From Leifsonia sp. Leaf264 (GTDB lineage: Bacteria > Actinomycetota > Actinomycetes > Actinomycetales > Microbacteriaceae), in the NCBI RefSeq assembly GCF_001422325.1, contig NZ_LMMR01000004.1, forward strand, positions 566,208 through 630,207: a stretch of 64,000 nucleotides of DNA, given 5' to 3'. Every line of letters starts with the position of its first letter. The stretch's first letter is position 1. Below the pieces are notes generated by a model. That model searched no databases and was not told where the DNA came from. It worked only from the letters and a program-made list of their open reading frames with translations. A program made the translations under genes and the position numbers. Positions 47,111-56,487 of this stretch are shown here, in pieces.

Positions 47111-47202
47111 CCCGCGACGAAGGAGCCGGCGTATCGAGACCGCATCCGGCGGCGACGATGGTCTCGATACGCGTCCTCGCTGCGCTCGGGCGCTACTCGA
47201 CC
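47101..47202. repeat. 102-bp imperfect palindromic element across the HIT stop codon
   Basis: The outer arms are GGTCGAGTAGC (47101-47111) and GCTACTCGACC (47192-47202). The inner arms are CGTATCGAGACC (47130-47141) and GGTCTCGATACG (47160-47171). Between them the arms pair imperfectly. The layout resembles dispersed REP-like or BOX-like palindromes; GGTCTCGATACG...CTACTCGACC is a pattern I recall from Microbacteriaceae intergenic regions. It could also terminate both the HIT and pdxY transcripts. Confidence 0.8.
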
Positions 47203-47219
47203 AACGAAGGTAGTCCGCC

Positions 47220-48077
47220 TCAGCGCACCTGGCTCGCCGTGAACTGCATCCGCGGGTGGGCGTAGGCCTCCTGCGACTCGACGAGCTGCAGTTCGCGCTC
47301 GCCCGATTCGTGGGTGCGGGTGAGCAGGTCGAAGACGCTCGATGACGTGCGGGCGAGGGCGTCCGCCGCGTCGCCCGTTCGGGCGTAGTGCGCGGTGAAG
47401 AGCGCGGCGGTGACGTCGCCTGATCCGTTGGCCTTCATCGGAAGCAGGGGAGTCTGCACGATCCAGGCGCCCCTGTCGTCGACGGCGAGCATCTCGATGG
47501 TGCCCTCCTCGCGATCCGGGCGCTCGACGCTGGTGACGAGCACGGTGGTCGGCCCCATGGCCCGGGCGAGGTCGACCGACGCGAGAGTCGATTCGAGACT
47601 GTCGGGCTCGGTGCCGGTGAGGTAGCCGAGCTCGAACTGGTTCGGCGTGATGATGTCGGCCACGGGCACGACCCGCTCCCGCAGCAGCACGGGGATCTCG
47701 GGCGCGACGAAGCAGCCCGATCTGGCGTTGCCCATGACGGGGTCGCAGGAGTAGATCGCAGCGGGATTCGCTGCCTTGATGCGCGCGACGGCGTCGATGA
47801 TGACGTCGCCGATGCCTGCTCCGCCCTGGTAGCCGGAGAGCACGACGTCGATCGCGGGGAAGACCTCGCGCTCCTCGATGCCGGTGATGACAGCGGCGAC
47901 GTCCTCGGGACTGATGAGGGGGCCGCGCCAGGCTCCGTAGCCGGTGTGGTTCGAGAAGTTCACGGTGTAAACGGGAAGCACCTCCACTCCGATGCGCTGG
48001 AGCGGGAACACGGCGGCCGAGTTTCCGACGTGGCCGTAGGCGACAGCGGACTGGATCGAGAGGATCTTCACCCTCAT
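47220..48077 (-). CDS. pdxY: Pyridoxal kinase
   Basis: This 285-residue ribokinase-fold enzyme phosphorylates pyridoxal and related vitamers in the B6 salvage pathway. Visible are [27 protein letters not shown] at the substrate site, [21 protein letters not shown] and the anion-hole/catalytic Asp region [17 protein letters not shown] (GSGD). ATG 48077 fits the family start [15 protein letters not shown]; a GTG 21 bp upstream is an alternative. Divergent from pdxS, so salvage and de novo PLP genes share one 75-bp control region. Confidence 0.94.
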   Translation of the reverse strand: MRVKILSIQSAVAYGHVGNSAAVFPLQRIGVEVLPVYTVNFSNHTGYGAWRGPLISPEDVAAVITGIEEREVFPAIDVVLSGYQGGAGIGDVIIDAVARIKAANPAAIYSCDPVMGNARSGCFVAPEIPVLLRERVVPVADIITPNQFELGYLTGTEPDSLESTLASVDLARAMGPTTVLVTSVERPDREEGTIEMLAVDDRGAWIVQTPLLPMKANGSGDVTAALFTAHYARTGDAADALARTSSSVFDLLTRTHESGERELQLVESQEAYAHPRMQFTASQVR

Positions 48078-48100
48078 ATTGTCCCACCCGGAAGTCACAG

Positions 48101-48119
48101 CGAGACGACCTGCGTCTCG
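48101..48119. promoter_or_regulatory. Inverted repeat between pdxY and pdxS
   Basis: CGAGACG-ACCTG-CGTCTCG is a perfect 7-bp dyad with a 5-bp centre, located at or just upstream of the -35 position of the pdxS promoter and 24 nt from the pdxY start. It is a candidate operator for a B6 regulator. Confidence 0.4.
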
Positions 48120-48138
48120 AGCACCCCGGCGGGACTAA

Positions 48139-48144
48139 TACACT
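48139..48144 (+). promoter_or_regulatory. -10 element of pdxS
   Basis: TACACT ends 8 nt before the ATG at 48153. No ribosome binding site is present in the gap, so a leaderless or near-leaderless mRNA is predicted. Confidence 0.5.
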
Positions 48145-48152
48145 TGGCGTTC

Positions 48153-49055
48153 ATGACCGATAGCACTTCCTCCCAGCACTTCGGCTCGAGCCGCGTCAAG
48201 CGCGGACTCGCCGAGATGCTGAAGGGCGGCGTCATCATGGACGTCGTCACCCCTGAGCAGGCCCGCATCGCCGAGGACGCCGGAGCCGTCGCCGTCATGG
48301 CGCTCGAGCGCGTTCCGGCCGACATCCGTTCGCAGGGCGGTGTCGCGCGCATGAGCGACCCCGACCTCATCGAGGCGATCATCGCCGAGGTCTCCATCCC
48401 CGTCATGGCGAAGGCCCGCATCGGCCACTTCGTCGAGGCCCAGGTGCTGCAGGCCCTCGACGTCGACTACATCGACGAGTCCGAGGTGCTGAGCCCGGCC
48501 GACTACGTGAACCACATCGACAAGTGGGGCTTCAACGTCCCCTTCGTCTGCGGCGCGACCAACCTCGGTGAGGCTCTCCGCCGTATCAACGAGGGCGCGG
48601 CCATGATCCGCTCGAAGGGCGAGGCCGGCACCGGCGACGTCTCCGAGGCCACGAAGCACATCCGCAAGATCAAGAGCGAGATCGCCGCGCTGTCGTCGAT
48701 GTCGAAGGACGAGCTCTACGTCGCCGCGAAGGAGCTGCAGGCCCCGTACGACCTCGTCGTCGAGGTCGCCGAGACGGGCAAGCTCCCCGTCGTGCTCTTC
48801 ACCGCCGGCGGCGTCGCGACGCCCGCCGATGCGGCCATGATGATGCAGCTCGGCGCTGACGGCGTCTTCGTCGGCTCGGGCATCTTCAAGTCGGGCAACC
48901 CGGCCCAGCGCGCTGCCGCCGTGGTCAAGGCCACGACGTTCTACGACGACCCCGCCGTGATCGCCGAGGTCTCGCGTGGACTCGGCGAGGCCATGGTCGG
49001 CATCAACGTCTCCGACCTGGCTGCGCCCCACCGCCTCGCCGAGCGCGGGTGGTGA
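48153..49055 (+). CDS. pdxS: Pyridoxal 5'-phosphate synthase subunit PdxS
   Basis: This 300-residue (beta/alpha)8 protein makes PLP from ribose 5-phosphate, glyceraldehyde 3-phosphate and ammonia supplied by PdxT. Conserved parts are [52 protein letters not shown], the Lys in [10 protein letters not shown], and the second site in [34 protein letters not shown]. Family length. It overlaps pdxT (GTGA). Confidence 0.98.
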   Translation: MTDSTSSQHFGSSRVKRGLAEMLKGGVIMDVVTPEQARIAEDAGAVAVMALERVPADIRSQGGVARMSDPDLIEAIIAEVSIPVMAKARIGHFVEAQVLQALDVDYIDESEVLSPADYVNHIDKWGFNVPFVCGATNLGEALRRINEGAAMIRSKGEAGTGDVSEATKHIRKIKSEIAALSSMSKDELYVAAKELQAPYDLVVEVAETGKLPVVLFTAGGVATPADAAMMMQLGADGVFVGSGIFKSGNPAQRAAAVVKATTFYDDPAVIAEVSRGLGEAMVGINVSDLAAPHRLAERGW

Positions 49056-49642
49056 CACCGCAGGTCGGTGTCCTCGCCCTGCAGGGCGACTTCCGTGAAC
49101 ATGCGCAGGTCCTCCGGGCCCTCGGGGCCGACGTCACTCTCGTGCGTCGCCCCGAGGAGCTCGCGGCCGTCGACGGCCTGGTGATCCCGGGTGGCGAGTC
49201 GAGCGTCATGGACAAGCTCGCTCGCACCTTCGGCCTCGCGGAGCCGCTGCGCGCCGCCATCCGCGACGGCCTGCCCGTCTACGGCACCTGTGCCGGACTC
49301 ATCATGCTGGCCGACAGGGTGCTCGACGGCATCCGGGGCCAGGAGAGCCTCGGCGGCCTCGACGTGTCGGTGCGCCGCAACGCCTTCGGCTCGCAGACCC
49401 ATTCCTTCGAGACGGACCTCGACGTGTCGGTGCTGGGCGGCGAGCCCCTGCACGCCGTCTTCATCCGGGCGCCCATCGTGGAGTCGGTGGGGCCGGCTGC
49501 GAGGCCTCTCGCCACGCTCGAGGACGGCCGTTGCGTCGCCGTCGAGCAGGGCAACCTCCTCGGCACCTCCTTCCATCCCGAGGTGACCGGCGACTACCGC
49601 ATCCACGAGTACTTCCTCGGGAAGGTGCGCGCAGCCGCCTGA
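49052..49642 (+). CDS. pdxT: Pyridoxal 5'-phosphate synthase glutaminase subunit PdxT
   Basis: This 196-residue class I glutaminase subunit hydrolyses Gln and channels ammonia to PdxS. The nucleophile Cys is in [11 protein letters not shown], and the His/Glu of the triad in [24 protein letters not shown] is the family signature. GTG 49052 overlaps the pdxS stop by 4 bp; a GTG 3 bp upstream is equally readable. Coupled translation fits the 12:12 complex. Confidence 0.97.
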   Translation: MTPQVGVLALQGDFREHAQVLRALGADVTLVRRPEELAAVDGLVIPGGESSVMDKLARTFGLAEPLRAAIRDGLPVYGTCAGLIMLADRVLDGIRGQESLGGLDVSVRRNAFGSQTHSFETDLDVSVLGGEPLHAVFIRAPIVESVGPAARPLATLEDGRCVAVEQGNLLGTSFHPEVTGDYRIHEYFLGKVRAAA

Positions 49643-49684
49643 TCGATGCCGACGCCTGTCGGACGGGTGGGGGAGGATGAGCCC

Positions 49685-50218
49685 ATGGCTGGGAACAGGT
49701 ACGTCGCGCTGCTGCGCGGCATCAACGTCAACGGCGTGAAGATCCTCTCGGTCGATCTCGCCGAGCTGTTCCGCTCGCTGGGCTTCACCGAGGTGAAGAC
49801 CGTGCTCGCCAGCGGCAACGTGCGATTCGATGCCGAGTCGACGGATGCCGCCACCCTGAAGACGACCATCGAGAAGGCGCTCGGGGAGCGGTTCGGCTAT
49901 GACGCCTGGATCGTGCTGGTGAGCCGCGCCGACCTCGCGGCCGTCGTCGACGCGTTCCCGTTCGATGCCGAGCGTGACGGCTGGCATCCGTACGTGCTGT
50001 TCGGCTCCGATGACGCCGTACTCGACGAACTCGTCGGCCTCGGCGCCGACCTCGACCCCGCCGACGATGTGATCGCCCCGGGCGAGAACGTCATCTACTG
50101 GCACAACCGCCGCGACGTCGGCGTCGACAGCCCGTTCTCGAAGATCGCCGGCAAGGCGAAGTACCGCTCGACCACGACGAACCGCAACCTGCGCACGCTC
50201 CGGAAGTTGCTCGCCTGA
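49685..50218 (+). CDS. DUF1697 family protein
   Basis: This 177-residue soluble protein opens YVALLRGINVNGVKILSVDLAELFRSLGFTEVKTVLASGNVRFDA, the DUF1697 pattern, and ends KYRSTTTNRNLRTLRKLLA. The family is widespread and uncharacterised. ATG 49685 is preceded by GGGGGAGGATG. It may be co-transcribed with pdxST. It abuts the convergent CPBP protease gene with no spacer. Confidence 0.9.
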   Translation: MAGNRYVALLRGINVNGVKILSVDLAELFRSLGFTEVKTVLASGNVRFDAESTDAATLKTTIEKALGERFGYDAWIVLVSRADLAAVVDAFPFDAERDGWHPYVLFGSDDAVLDELVGLGADLDPADDVIAPGENVIYWHNRRDVGVDSPFSKIAGKAKYRSTTTNRNLRTLRKLLA

Positions 50219-51034
50219 TCAGGCTGTCGCCGGGCTCGTGGCATCCGTCCTGCTGCCGGCATGCCAGAAGACAGCGGTCACGACCACGGCGATGACAGTC
50301 GTCCAACCGAGGTAGAGCGCCGACCCGACCGTCGAGTCGAGCGGGAGCACCGACAGCCCCACGTTGAGGGCGAGATGCAGCAGCACGGCCGAGGCGACCC
50401 CGCCCCGCAGCCGCTCCGACAGCACGAGGAAGATCGTCGAGGTCGGAACGCATCCGACGAAGAACAGCACGGCCGGCAGCGTCAGCAGCCCCGTCTCGTG
50501 CTGGCCGGTTCCGTTCAGCAGGTAGAGCGGGACGTGCCAGACCGCCCAGACCGCACCCAGCACGAGTGACGTGCCCACCAGGCCGAACCGCGTGCGCAGG
50601 CGAGGCTGGGCGAAACCGCGCCAACCGAACTCCTCGGCGAGGGGACCTGCGATCAGGTAGGTGATCACGAACAGGATCCACCCGCCGGATGCCGCAACGA
50701 CGCTGTTCGTGCCATCGACCAGCCGCTCGCCCAGGGTGGCCGGCGCCTGCACGAGCGCGGCGAGCACTGCGGGCGCGAGGCCGAGCACGAGCGCGAGCGG
50801 AGCCCAGAGCCACGCGCGCCGCCACGACGTCGCGATCCCCGGCATCCGTCGACGGATGCCGATCCACAGCGCTATCGCCGCGAGCGTGGGACCGCTCGCA
50901 CCGATGGCGAACAGCCACGTGATCGACGACCCGGTGACGTCCTGACCGGAGACGAGGCAGACCGCCCAGATCGTCCAGCTGATCGAGAAGGCGAGCAGGC
51001 CGAAGCTGACGAGCTGGCGGGCGGGAGCCGACAT
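50219..51034 (-). CDS. CPBP family intramembrane metalloprotease (Abi-like)
   Basis: This 271-residue membrane protein has about eight helices. The CAAX-protease/bacteriocin-processing motifs are visible: [15 protein letters not shown] (EExxxR), [11 protein letters not shown] (FxxxH-like) and LLHLALNVG (His/Asn). Family roles range from prenyl-protein processing to bacteriocin self-immunity; none can be assigned. ATG 51034 is chosen over a GTG- or ATG-type start 36 bp upstream because the first helix follows directly. Confidence 0.85.
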   Translation of the reverse strand: MSAPARQLVSFGLLAFSISWTIWAVCLVSGQDVTGSSITWLFAIGASGPTLAAIALWIGIRRRMPGIATSWRRAWLWAPLALVLGLAPAVLAALVQAPATLGERLVDGTNSVVAASGGWILFVITYLIAGPLAEEFGWRGFAQPRLRTRFGLVGTSLVLGAVWAVWHVPLYLLNGTGQHETGLLTLPAVLFFVGCVPTSTIFLVLSERLRGGVASAVLLHLALNVGLSVLPLDSTVGSALYLGWTTVIAVVVTAVFWHAGSRTDATSPATA

Positions 51035-51125
51035 GCCTGCCAGTGTGGCGCACCCGGCGCGTCGCGGCAACGGACGGCAGCCGCCCCGGTCGGCACGGCT
51101 GCATGGCGGGTCGCCTCACGATGGG

Positions 51126-51131
51126 TAGAAT
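51126..51131 (+). promoter_or_regulatory. -10 element of yebC, leaderless start predicted
   Basis: TAGAAT ends 7 nt before the ATG at 51139. No clear -35 or ribosome binding site is seen. Confidence 0.5.
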
Positions 51132-51138
51132 CGAAGGC

Positions 51139-51900
51139 ATGTCAGGGCATTCCAAGTGGGCAACGACCAAGCACAAGAAGGCGATCATCGACTCGCGTCG
51201 CGCCAAGTCGTTCGCCAAGTTGATCAAGAACATCGAGGTCGCCGCGAAGATGGGCGGGGCCGATCTGGCGGGCAACCCGACCCTCGTCGACGCCATCCAG
51301 AAGGCGAAGAAGACGTCGGTCCCCATCGACAACATCAACCGCGCCGTCAAGCGCGGTGCCGGTCTCACCGGTGAGGCCGTCGACTACACGACGATCATGT
51401 ACGAGGGCTACGGTCCGAACGGCGTCGCGATGCTCATCGAGTGCCTCACCGACAACAAGAACCGCGCCGCTGCCGATGTGCGCACTGCGGTGAGCCGCAA
51501 CGGCGGCACCATGGGCGACCCGGGCAGTGTCGCCTACAACTTCCACCGCAAGGGACTCATCGTCGTGGCCCACGCCGACGGCCTCACCGAGGACGACGTG
51601 CTGATGGCCGTGCTCGAGGCCGGCGCTGAAGAGGTGACCGACGAGGGCGAGACCTTCGAGATCCTCACCGACCCGTCGCAGATGGTCGCGGTGCGCACCG
51701 CGCTTCAGGATGCCGGGATCGACTACGACTCCGCCGACGTCGCCTTCGTGCCGAGCCTCAAGATCGAGGTCGACGCTGAGACCGCTCGCAAGGTGTTCCG
51801 CCTCATCGACGCCCTCGAGGACTCGGACGACGTGCAGAACATCTACACGAACCTCGACCTGAGCGCCGAGGCGCAGGCCGAACTCGAAGCAGACGAGTAG
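51139..51900 (+). CDS. yebC: YebC/PmpR family (TACO1-like) protein
   Basis: This 253-residue protein begins [20 protein letters not shown], the strict family signature, with three domains ([18 protein letters not shown]..., [28 protein letters not shown], and the C-terminal acidic part). Family members act as transcription factors or, more recently, as ribosome-associated factors easing polyproline stalling. Directly upstream of ruvC, as in most bacteria; 6 bp separates them, so it leads the ruvCAB operon. It has the leaderless-type promoter noted just upstream. Confidence 0.96.
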   Translation: MSGHSKWATTKHKKAIIDSRRAKSFAKLIKNIEVAAKMGGADLAGNPTLVDAIQKAKKTSVPIDNINRAVKRGAGLTGEAVDYTTIMYEGYGPNGVAMLIECLTDNKNRAAADVRTAVSRNGGTMGDPGSVAYNFHRKGLIVVAHADGLTEDDVLMAVLEAGAEEVTDEGETFEILTDPSQMVAVRTALQDAGIDYDSADVAFVPSLKIEVDAETARKVFRLIDALEDSDDVQNIYTNLDLSAEAQAELEADE

Positions 51901-51906
51901 CCCGCC

Positions 51907-52488
51907 GTGCGGGTGCTCGGCGTCGACCCCGGTCTGACTCGGTGCGGCGTCGGCGTCATCGACGTCGCGCCGGATCGCACGGCGAAGCTCGTCGACGTCG
52001 TCGTCATCCGTTCATCGCCCGAGCTGCCGATCGAGCAGCGGCTCGCCCATGTGGCTGCTGGCCTCGAGGCGATCCTCGACGAGCATCGACCGCAGACCGT
52101 CGCCCTGGAGCGGGTGTTCGCGCGCAGCGACGTCTCGACGATCATGGGCACGGCCCAGATCTCCGGGGTCGCCATGTACCTCGCGGCCAAGCGGGCGCTG
52201 CCGGTCTCGCTGCACACGCCGAGCGAGGTGAAGGCGGCCATCACGGGCTACGGCCGCGCCGACAAGGCGCAGGTCGGTGCCATGGTGGCGCGCATCCTCG
52301 GGCTCGACGCCGTCCCGAAGCCGGCGGATGCCGCTGACGCGCTGGCGCTGGCGCTCTGCCACGCCTGGCGTTCCGGAACACCCGGGGCGCCGGCGGGCGG
52401 CGGAGCGCTCACGCCGGCCCAGGAGGCATGGCGCGCCGCGGAGCGCAGCGCCTCGGCGTCGGCGGGCGCCCGTAGGCTGAGCCGGTGA
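51907..52488 (+). CDS. ruvC: Crossover junction endodeoxyribonuclease RuvC
   Basis: This 193-residue Holliday-junction resolvase has acidic active-site residues Asp7 (VLGVDPGLT), Glu68 (ALERVFA) and the C-terminal Asp pair in PADAADALALALCH. It cuts junctions processed by RuvAB. GTG start, 6 bp after yebC; the 3' end overlaps ruvA (GTGA). The C-terminal 30 residues are an Ala/Gly-rich tail longer than in E. coli. No LexA box is visible near this operon. Confidence 0.97.
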   Translation: MRVLGVDPGLTRCGVGVIDVAPDRTAKLVDVVVIRSSPELPIEQRLAHVAAGLEAILDEHRPQTVALERVFARSDVSTIMGTAQISGVAMYLAAKRALPVSLHTPSEVKAAITGYGRADKAQVGAMVARILGLDAVPKPADAADALALALCHAWRSGTPGAPAGGGALTPAQEAWRAAERSASASAGARRLSR

Positions 52489-53099
52489 TCTCCTCCCTTC
52501 GCGGCACAGTCCTCTCCGCCCTCGGCGGCACAGTCGTCCTCGAGGTCGGTGGAGTGGGCTTCTCCGTGCTGACGACGCCGGCGGCAGCACTCTCCGTACG
52601 GCTCGGCGATGAGGCCATGCTGCTCACCACCCTCGTAGTGCGCGAGGACTCGCTCACGCTGTTCGGCTTCCCGACAGCCGAGGAGCTGAGCGTCTTCGAG
52701 GTGCTCATGGGCGTCACCGGAGTCGGACCCAAGTCGGCTCTCGGCGTGCTGGCCGCGCTCTCGCCCGACCAGATCGCTCGCGCCGTCGCCCTGGAGGACG
52801 ACGCCGCGTTCCGCAAGGTCAGCGGCATCGGCCCCAAGACGGCGAAGCTCATCGTGCTCTCGCTCACCGGCAAGCTGCTCGTGGCTCCGGGCGCGGCCCC
52901 GGCGCCGGCATCCGTCGCCGCCTCGAGCACGGGGGAGAGCGTCGTCGCAGCCCTCGTCGGCCTCGGCTGGTCGGAGCGCGTGGCAGCAGGTGCCGTCGAG
53001 GAGATCCTCGGCGAGACTCCCGACATCACGGTTCCGGTCGCCCTGCGCCAGGCGTTGTCGCGCCTCGGCCCGGCCACCCAGAGCGGCGGCCGCTCATGA
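52485..53099 (+). CDS. ruvA: Holliday junction DNA helicase subunit RuvA
   Basis: This 204-residue protein has an N-terminal OB fold ([26 protein letters not shown]), tandem helix-hairpin-helix motifs ([30 protein letters not shown]), and a C-terminal RuvB-binding domain after an Ala/Pro linker ([15 protein letters not shown]). It binds four-way junctions and loads RuvB. Overlaps both neighbours by 4 bp. Confidence 0.97.
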   Translation: MISSLRGTVLSALGGTVVLEVGGVGFSVLTTPAAALSVRLGDEAMLLTTLVVREDSLTLFGFPTAEELSVFEVLMGVTGVGPKSALGVLAALSPDQIARAVALEDDAAFRKVSGIGPKTAKLIVLSLTGKLLVAPGAAPAPASVAASSTGESVVAALVGLGWSERVAAGAVEEILGETPDITVPVALRQALSRLGPATQSGGRS

Positions 53100-54145
53100 C
53101 CGACCTCGACCTCACCAATCCCGAGCTCGAGAGCGAATCGGAGCTCGCCTTCGAAGGGGCGCTCCGCCCGCGCTCGCTCGGCGAGTTCGTCGGACAGACC
53201 AAGGTGCGCGGTCAGCTGCAACTGCTCCTCACGGCGGCCACGATGCAGCAGCGCACTCCCGACCACATCCTGCTCGCAGGCCCTCCCGGGCTCGGCAAGA
53301 CCACCCTCGCCATGATCGTCGCGCACGAGGCCGGGCGCCCGTTGCGGATGTCGAGCGGTCCGGCCATCCAGCACGCCGGCGACCTGGCCGCCGTCCTGAG
53401 CTCACTCGTTCCGGGCGAGGTGCTGTTCATCGACGAGATCCACCGCATGGCGCGCTCGGCCGAGGAGATGCTCTACCTCGCCATGGAGGACTTCCGCATC
53501 GACATCATGGTGGGCAAGGGTGCAGGGGCGACATCCGTTCCCCTCGACCTCGCGCCGTTCACCCTCGTCGGCGCCACGACGCGATCGGGTCTGCTGCCCA
53601 ACCCGCTGCGTGATCGCTTCGGCTTCACGGCGCACCTCGAGTTCTACGCCGACTCGGAGCTCGAGCAGGTGCTGGAGCGCGCAGCCAAGCTGCTCGAGCT
53701 GCGCATCGACCGTGATGCCATCGCCGAGATCGCCGGACGCTGCCGGGGCACGCCGCGCATTGCGAACAGGCTCCTGCGCCGGGTGCGCGACTACACGCTC
53801 GTGCACGGGCGCCCCACCGACGGATCCGACATGGCACGAGCGGATGTCGCCTCGGTGCGCGCCGCCCTCGACCTCTACGAGGTCGACTCGCTCGGACTCG
53901 ACAGGCTCGACCGACAGGTCATGACCACGATGCTCGAGCGCTTCGGCGGGGGACCCGTCGGGTTGAACACCCTCGCCGTCTCGGTCGGCGAGGAGGCCGA
54001 GACTATCGAGGCCGTGGTCGAGCCGTTCCTGGTGAGAATCGGCCTGATCACGCGCACCCCGCGAGGTCGTGTGGCGACCCCTGAAGGCTGGCGTCACTTC
54101 GGGCTCAGGCAGCCGGGAGTCGGCGTCACACTCGATGACCTATAA
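53096..54145 (+). CDS. ruvB: Holliday junction branch migration ATPase RuvB
   Basis: This 349-residue AAA+ motor has Walker [12 protein letters not shown], Walker [10 protein letters not shown], sensor 1 GATTRSGLL and the arginine finger in [12 protein letters not shown], followed by a winged-helix domain ([17 protein letters not shown]). It drives branch migration with RuvA. Its TAA stop lies within a perfect TATAAT hexamer (54141-54146), a possible -10 for yajC. Confidence 0.98.
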   Translation: MTDLDLTNPELESESELAFEGALRPRSLGEFVGQTKVRGQLQLLLTAATMQQRTPDHILLAGPPGLGKTTLAMIVAHEAGRPLRMSSGPAIQHAGDLAAVLSSLVPGEVLFIDEIHRMARSAEEMLYLAMEDFRIDIMVGKGAGATSVPLDLAPFTLVGATTRSGLLPNPLRDRFGFTAHLEFYADSELEQVLERAAKLLELRIDRDAIAEIAGRCRGTPRIANRLLRRVRDYTLVHGRPTDGSDMARADVASVRAALDLYEVDSLGLDRLDRQVMTTMLERFGGGPVGLNTLAVSVGEEAETIEAVVEPFLVRIGLITRTPRGRVATPEGWRHFGLRQPGVGVTLDDL

Positions 54146-54146
54146 T
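54141..54146 (+). promoter_or_regulatory. Consensus -10 overlapping the ruvB stop codon
   Basis: TATAAT overlaps the ruvB TAA. It would start transcription about 65 nt upstream of the yajC TTG, giving yajC-secDF a promoter separate from ruvCAB. No good -35 is seen. Confidence 0.45.
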
Positions 54147-54218
54147 TCCACTTGGCCCACGTTGCATCCCGCGCCAGACAGGTGCGGTTGAGGGGCCCAT
54201 TCCGGAAGGCTTTCCCCG

Positions 54219-54635
54219 TTGGATCCGATCACACTCATCATGCTCGCCGTTCTGGCGCTGCTCATCTTCTTCATGTTCCGCAACAGCCGCAAGCGCTCGA
54301 AGGACCAGGCGAACCTGCAGTCCACGATCGTTCCCGGCGCCAAGGTCATGACCAACTTCGGCGTCTTCGGCACCATCCTCTCCATCGATGAGGAGGAGAA
54401 CGAGGTCCTCCTCGAGACGACTCCCGGCACTGTGCTGACGGTGCACCGCCAGACCGTCGCCCGCGTCGTCACTCCCGCCGCCGGCAGCGACTCGACTGCA
54501 GTCGACGCCCCGCACGACGAGCTCACCACCGAGCCCGAGTTCGGCGAGCGTATCGACGAGTCGGCCAACGCCGACACGACGGTCGTCGGAGACATCGACG
54601 TCGACGGGCAAGACCCCAAGAAGTCGAACGACTGA
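54219..54635 (+). CDS. yajC: Preprotein translocase auxiliary subunit YajC
   Basis: This 138-residue protein has one N-terminal helix (LIMLAVLALLIFFMFRNSRKR), then the YajC domain with LQSTIVPGAKVMTNFGVFGTILSIDEEENEVLLETTPGTVLTVHR and an acidic tail. The TTG start at 54219 is inferred from GGAAGG 10 nt upstream and the family start just before the membrane helix. It works with SecD-SecF, encoded downstream. Confidence 0.93.
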   Translation: MDPITLIMLAVLALLIFFMFRNSRKRSKDQANLQSTIVPGAKVMTNFGVFGTILSIDEEENEVLLETTPGTVLTVHRQTVARVVTPAAGSDSTAVDAPHDELTTEPEFGERIDESANADTTVVGDIDVDGQDPKKSND

Positions 54636-54651
54636 CACCCTCCCTCCCCTT

Positions 54652-54681
54652 CGCACCAGCGCCGACGGCGGCGCTGGTGCG
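54652..54681 (+). terminator. Hairpin between yajC and secD
   Basis: CGCACCAGCGCCG-ACGG-CGGCGCTGGTGCG is a perfect 13-bp stem, 17 nt after yajC and 25 nt before secD, without a T-tract. It may attenuate or set the yajC:secD ratio rather than end transcription fully. Confidence 0.6.
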
Positions 54682-54705
54682 CGCGTAGAAAGCTGAGTTC
54701 CCTCG

Positions 54706-56487
54706 GTGGCAAAGTCGACACCCGTCAAGAAGGCGTGGCGTTCCCTCTCGTGGCTCGGGGCGATAGTCATCGCCCTCGTCGCGATCAACACCGCGGCCGT
54801 GCTGTGGGGTGGCGGGTCCTGGACCCCGAAGCTCGCGCTCGACCTCGAGGGCGGAACGCAGATCATCCTCGCGCCCAAGCTCGAGACCGGTCAGACTGTC
54901 ACCGATGACCAGCTCAACCAGGCCGTGTCGATCATCCGCCAGCGCGTCGACGCCTCGGGCGTCAGCGAGGCCGAGATCAGCACGCAGGGCGGCAGCAACA
55001 TCGTCGTGGCCATCCCCGGCGAGCTCGACGATGAGACCAAGAACCGCATCCAGTCCTCGGCCAAGCTCGAGCTGCGCCCCGTGCTCCTCGCCGGTGCGCC
55101 GACGGACTCGTCCGTCGGCGGTGACGCCAGCGCGTCGCCGACCCCGACTCCCACCGAGTCGCTGCGCAGCACGCCGACGGTGAGCCCCACGAACGGCTCG
55201 GACACGAACTGGATCACGCCGGCCCTGCAGGCCGAGTACGACTCGTTCGACTGCGCGTCGGATGCCGCTGCCACGACGAACGCCGCTCCGGCCGACGAGC
55301 CCCTCGTCACCTGCGACACGACGGGCACCGTCAAGTACCTGCTCGGTCCGGTCGAGGTCGACGGCGCCGACATCAAGGACGCCACCAACGGCCAGGAGAC
55401 CAACCAGCAGGGCGCGTCCACGGGCCGCTGGGTCGTCAACCTCACGTTCAACGACCAGGGTACGAAGGACTTCGGCGAGGTCAGCCAGCGCCTCTACGCC
55501 CTGACCAACACGCCGCCCCTCAACCAGTTCGCCTTCGTCATCGACGGCCAGGTGCTGTCGGCCCCCTCCATGAACGGCGTCATCACCGACGGCAAGCCCT
55601 CCATCTCGGGCAGCTTCGACCAGGAGTCGTCGAAAGCCCTCGCCGACCAGCTCAAGTTCGGCGCCCTGCCGATCAGCTTCACGGTGCAGTCCTCGGAGAC
55701 CATCACGGCCACCCTGGGTTCGGCGCAGCTGCTGAGCGGTCTCATCGCCGGCATCATCGGCCTGCTGCTGGTGTTCGGCTACTCGCTGTTCCAGTACCGC
55801 CTCCTCGGAACCGTCACGATCGTCTCGCTCCTCGTGGCCGGTCTCATCACCTACCTCACGCTCTGCATCCTGTCGTGGTACCAGGGCTACCGCCTCTCGC
55901 TCGCCGGTGTCGCCGGTGTGATCGTGGCCATCGGCTTCACGGCGGACTCGTTCATCGTCTACTTCGAGCGCGTGCGCGACGAGCTCCGAGACGGTCGTGT
56001 CCTCGTGTCGGCCGTCGAGGCGGGCTGGAAGCGCGCGCTTCGCACCGTGTACGCATCGAAGGCCACCAACCTGCTCGCCGCGATCGTGCTGTTCGTGATC
56101 GCCGTCGGCAGTGTCAAGGGCTTCGCCGTGACCCTCGGAATCACGACTGTCATCGACGTCATCATCGTGGTGCTGTTCACGCATCCGATGCTGCAGCTGC
56201 TCGCCCAGACGCGGTTCTTCTCCAGCGGACACCCGCTGTCCGGCCTCGACCCGACAGCCCTGGGCGCCGTCTACCGCGGCCGCGCCGAGTTCCGCACCAG
56301 CGCCCAGCTCACAGCGGCCAAGGCCGCCAGCAGCTCCCGTGAGGCCGCGAAGCGCCAGACCATCGCCGAGCGCAAGGCCGCTGAGGCCGCCGCGCTCGAC
56401 GCCTCCGGCGGCTCGACGTCAGCCAAGTCCACAGCATCCGCCCCGTCCACCGACGGCGATATCTCGAAGAACGGGAAGGAGTCCTGA
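54706..56487 (+). CDS. secD: Protein translocase subunit SecD
   Basis: This 593-residue RND-type protein uses the proton gradient to pull secreted proteins through SecYEG. It has the first helix near residue 15, the conserved P1 motif DLEGGTQIILAP, a large extracytoplasmic domain interrupted by a Ser/Thr/Pro insert (residues about 140-170), GxLPxxF-type segment GALPISFTVQSSETITATLG, then five helices with ADSFIVYFERVRDELRDG. The Ala-rich cytosolic C-terminus is an actinobacterial feature. GTG start; 1-bp overlap with secF. Confidence 0.97.
   Translation: MAKSTPVKKAWRSLSWLGAIVIALVAINTAAVLWGGGSWTPKLALDLEGGTQIILAPKLETGQTVTDDQLNQAVSIIRQRVDASGVSEAEISTQGGSNIVVAIPGELDDETKNRIQSSAKLELRPVLLAGAPTDSSVGGDASASPTPTPTESLRSTPTVSPTNGSDTNWITPALQAEYDSFDCASDAAATTNAAPADEPLVTCDTTGTVKYLLGPVEVDGADIKDATNGQETNQQGASTGRWVVNLTFNDQGTKDFGEVSQRLYALTNTPPLNQFAFVIDGQVLSAPSMNGVITDGKPSISGSFDQESSKALADQLKFGALPISFTVQSSETITATLGSAQLLSGLIAGIIGLLLVFGYSLFQYRLLGTVTIVSLLVAGLITYLTLCILSWYQGYRLSLAGVAGVIVAIGFTADSFIVYFERVRDELRDGRVLVSAVEAGWKRALRTVYASKATNLLAAIVLFVIAVGSVKGFAVTLGITTVIDVIIVVLFTHPMLQLLAQTRFFSSGHPLSGLDPTALGAVYRGRAEFRTSAQLTAAKAASSSREAAKRQTIAERKAAEAAALDASGGSTSAKSTASAPSTDGDISKNGKES

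Noticed and set aside
51100-51139. LexA box before yebC-ruvCAB
   Set aside because: ruvC is SOS-controlled in some actinobacteria, but no TCGAAC/GTTCGA pair is present upstream of yebC or ruvC.
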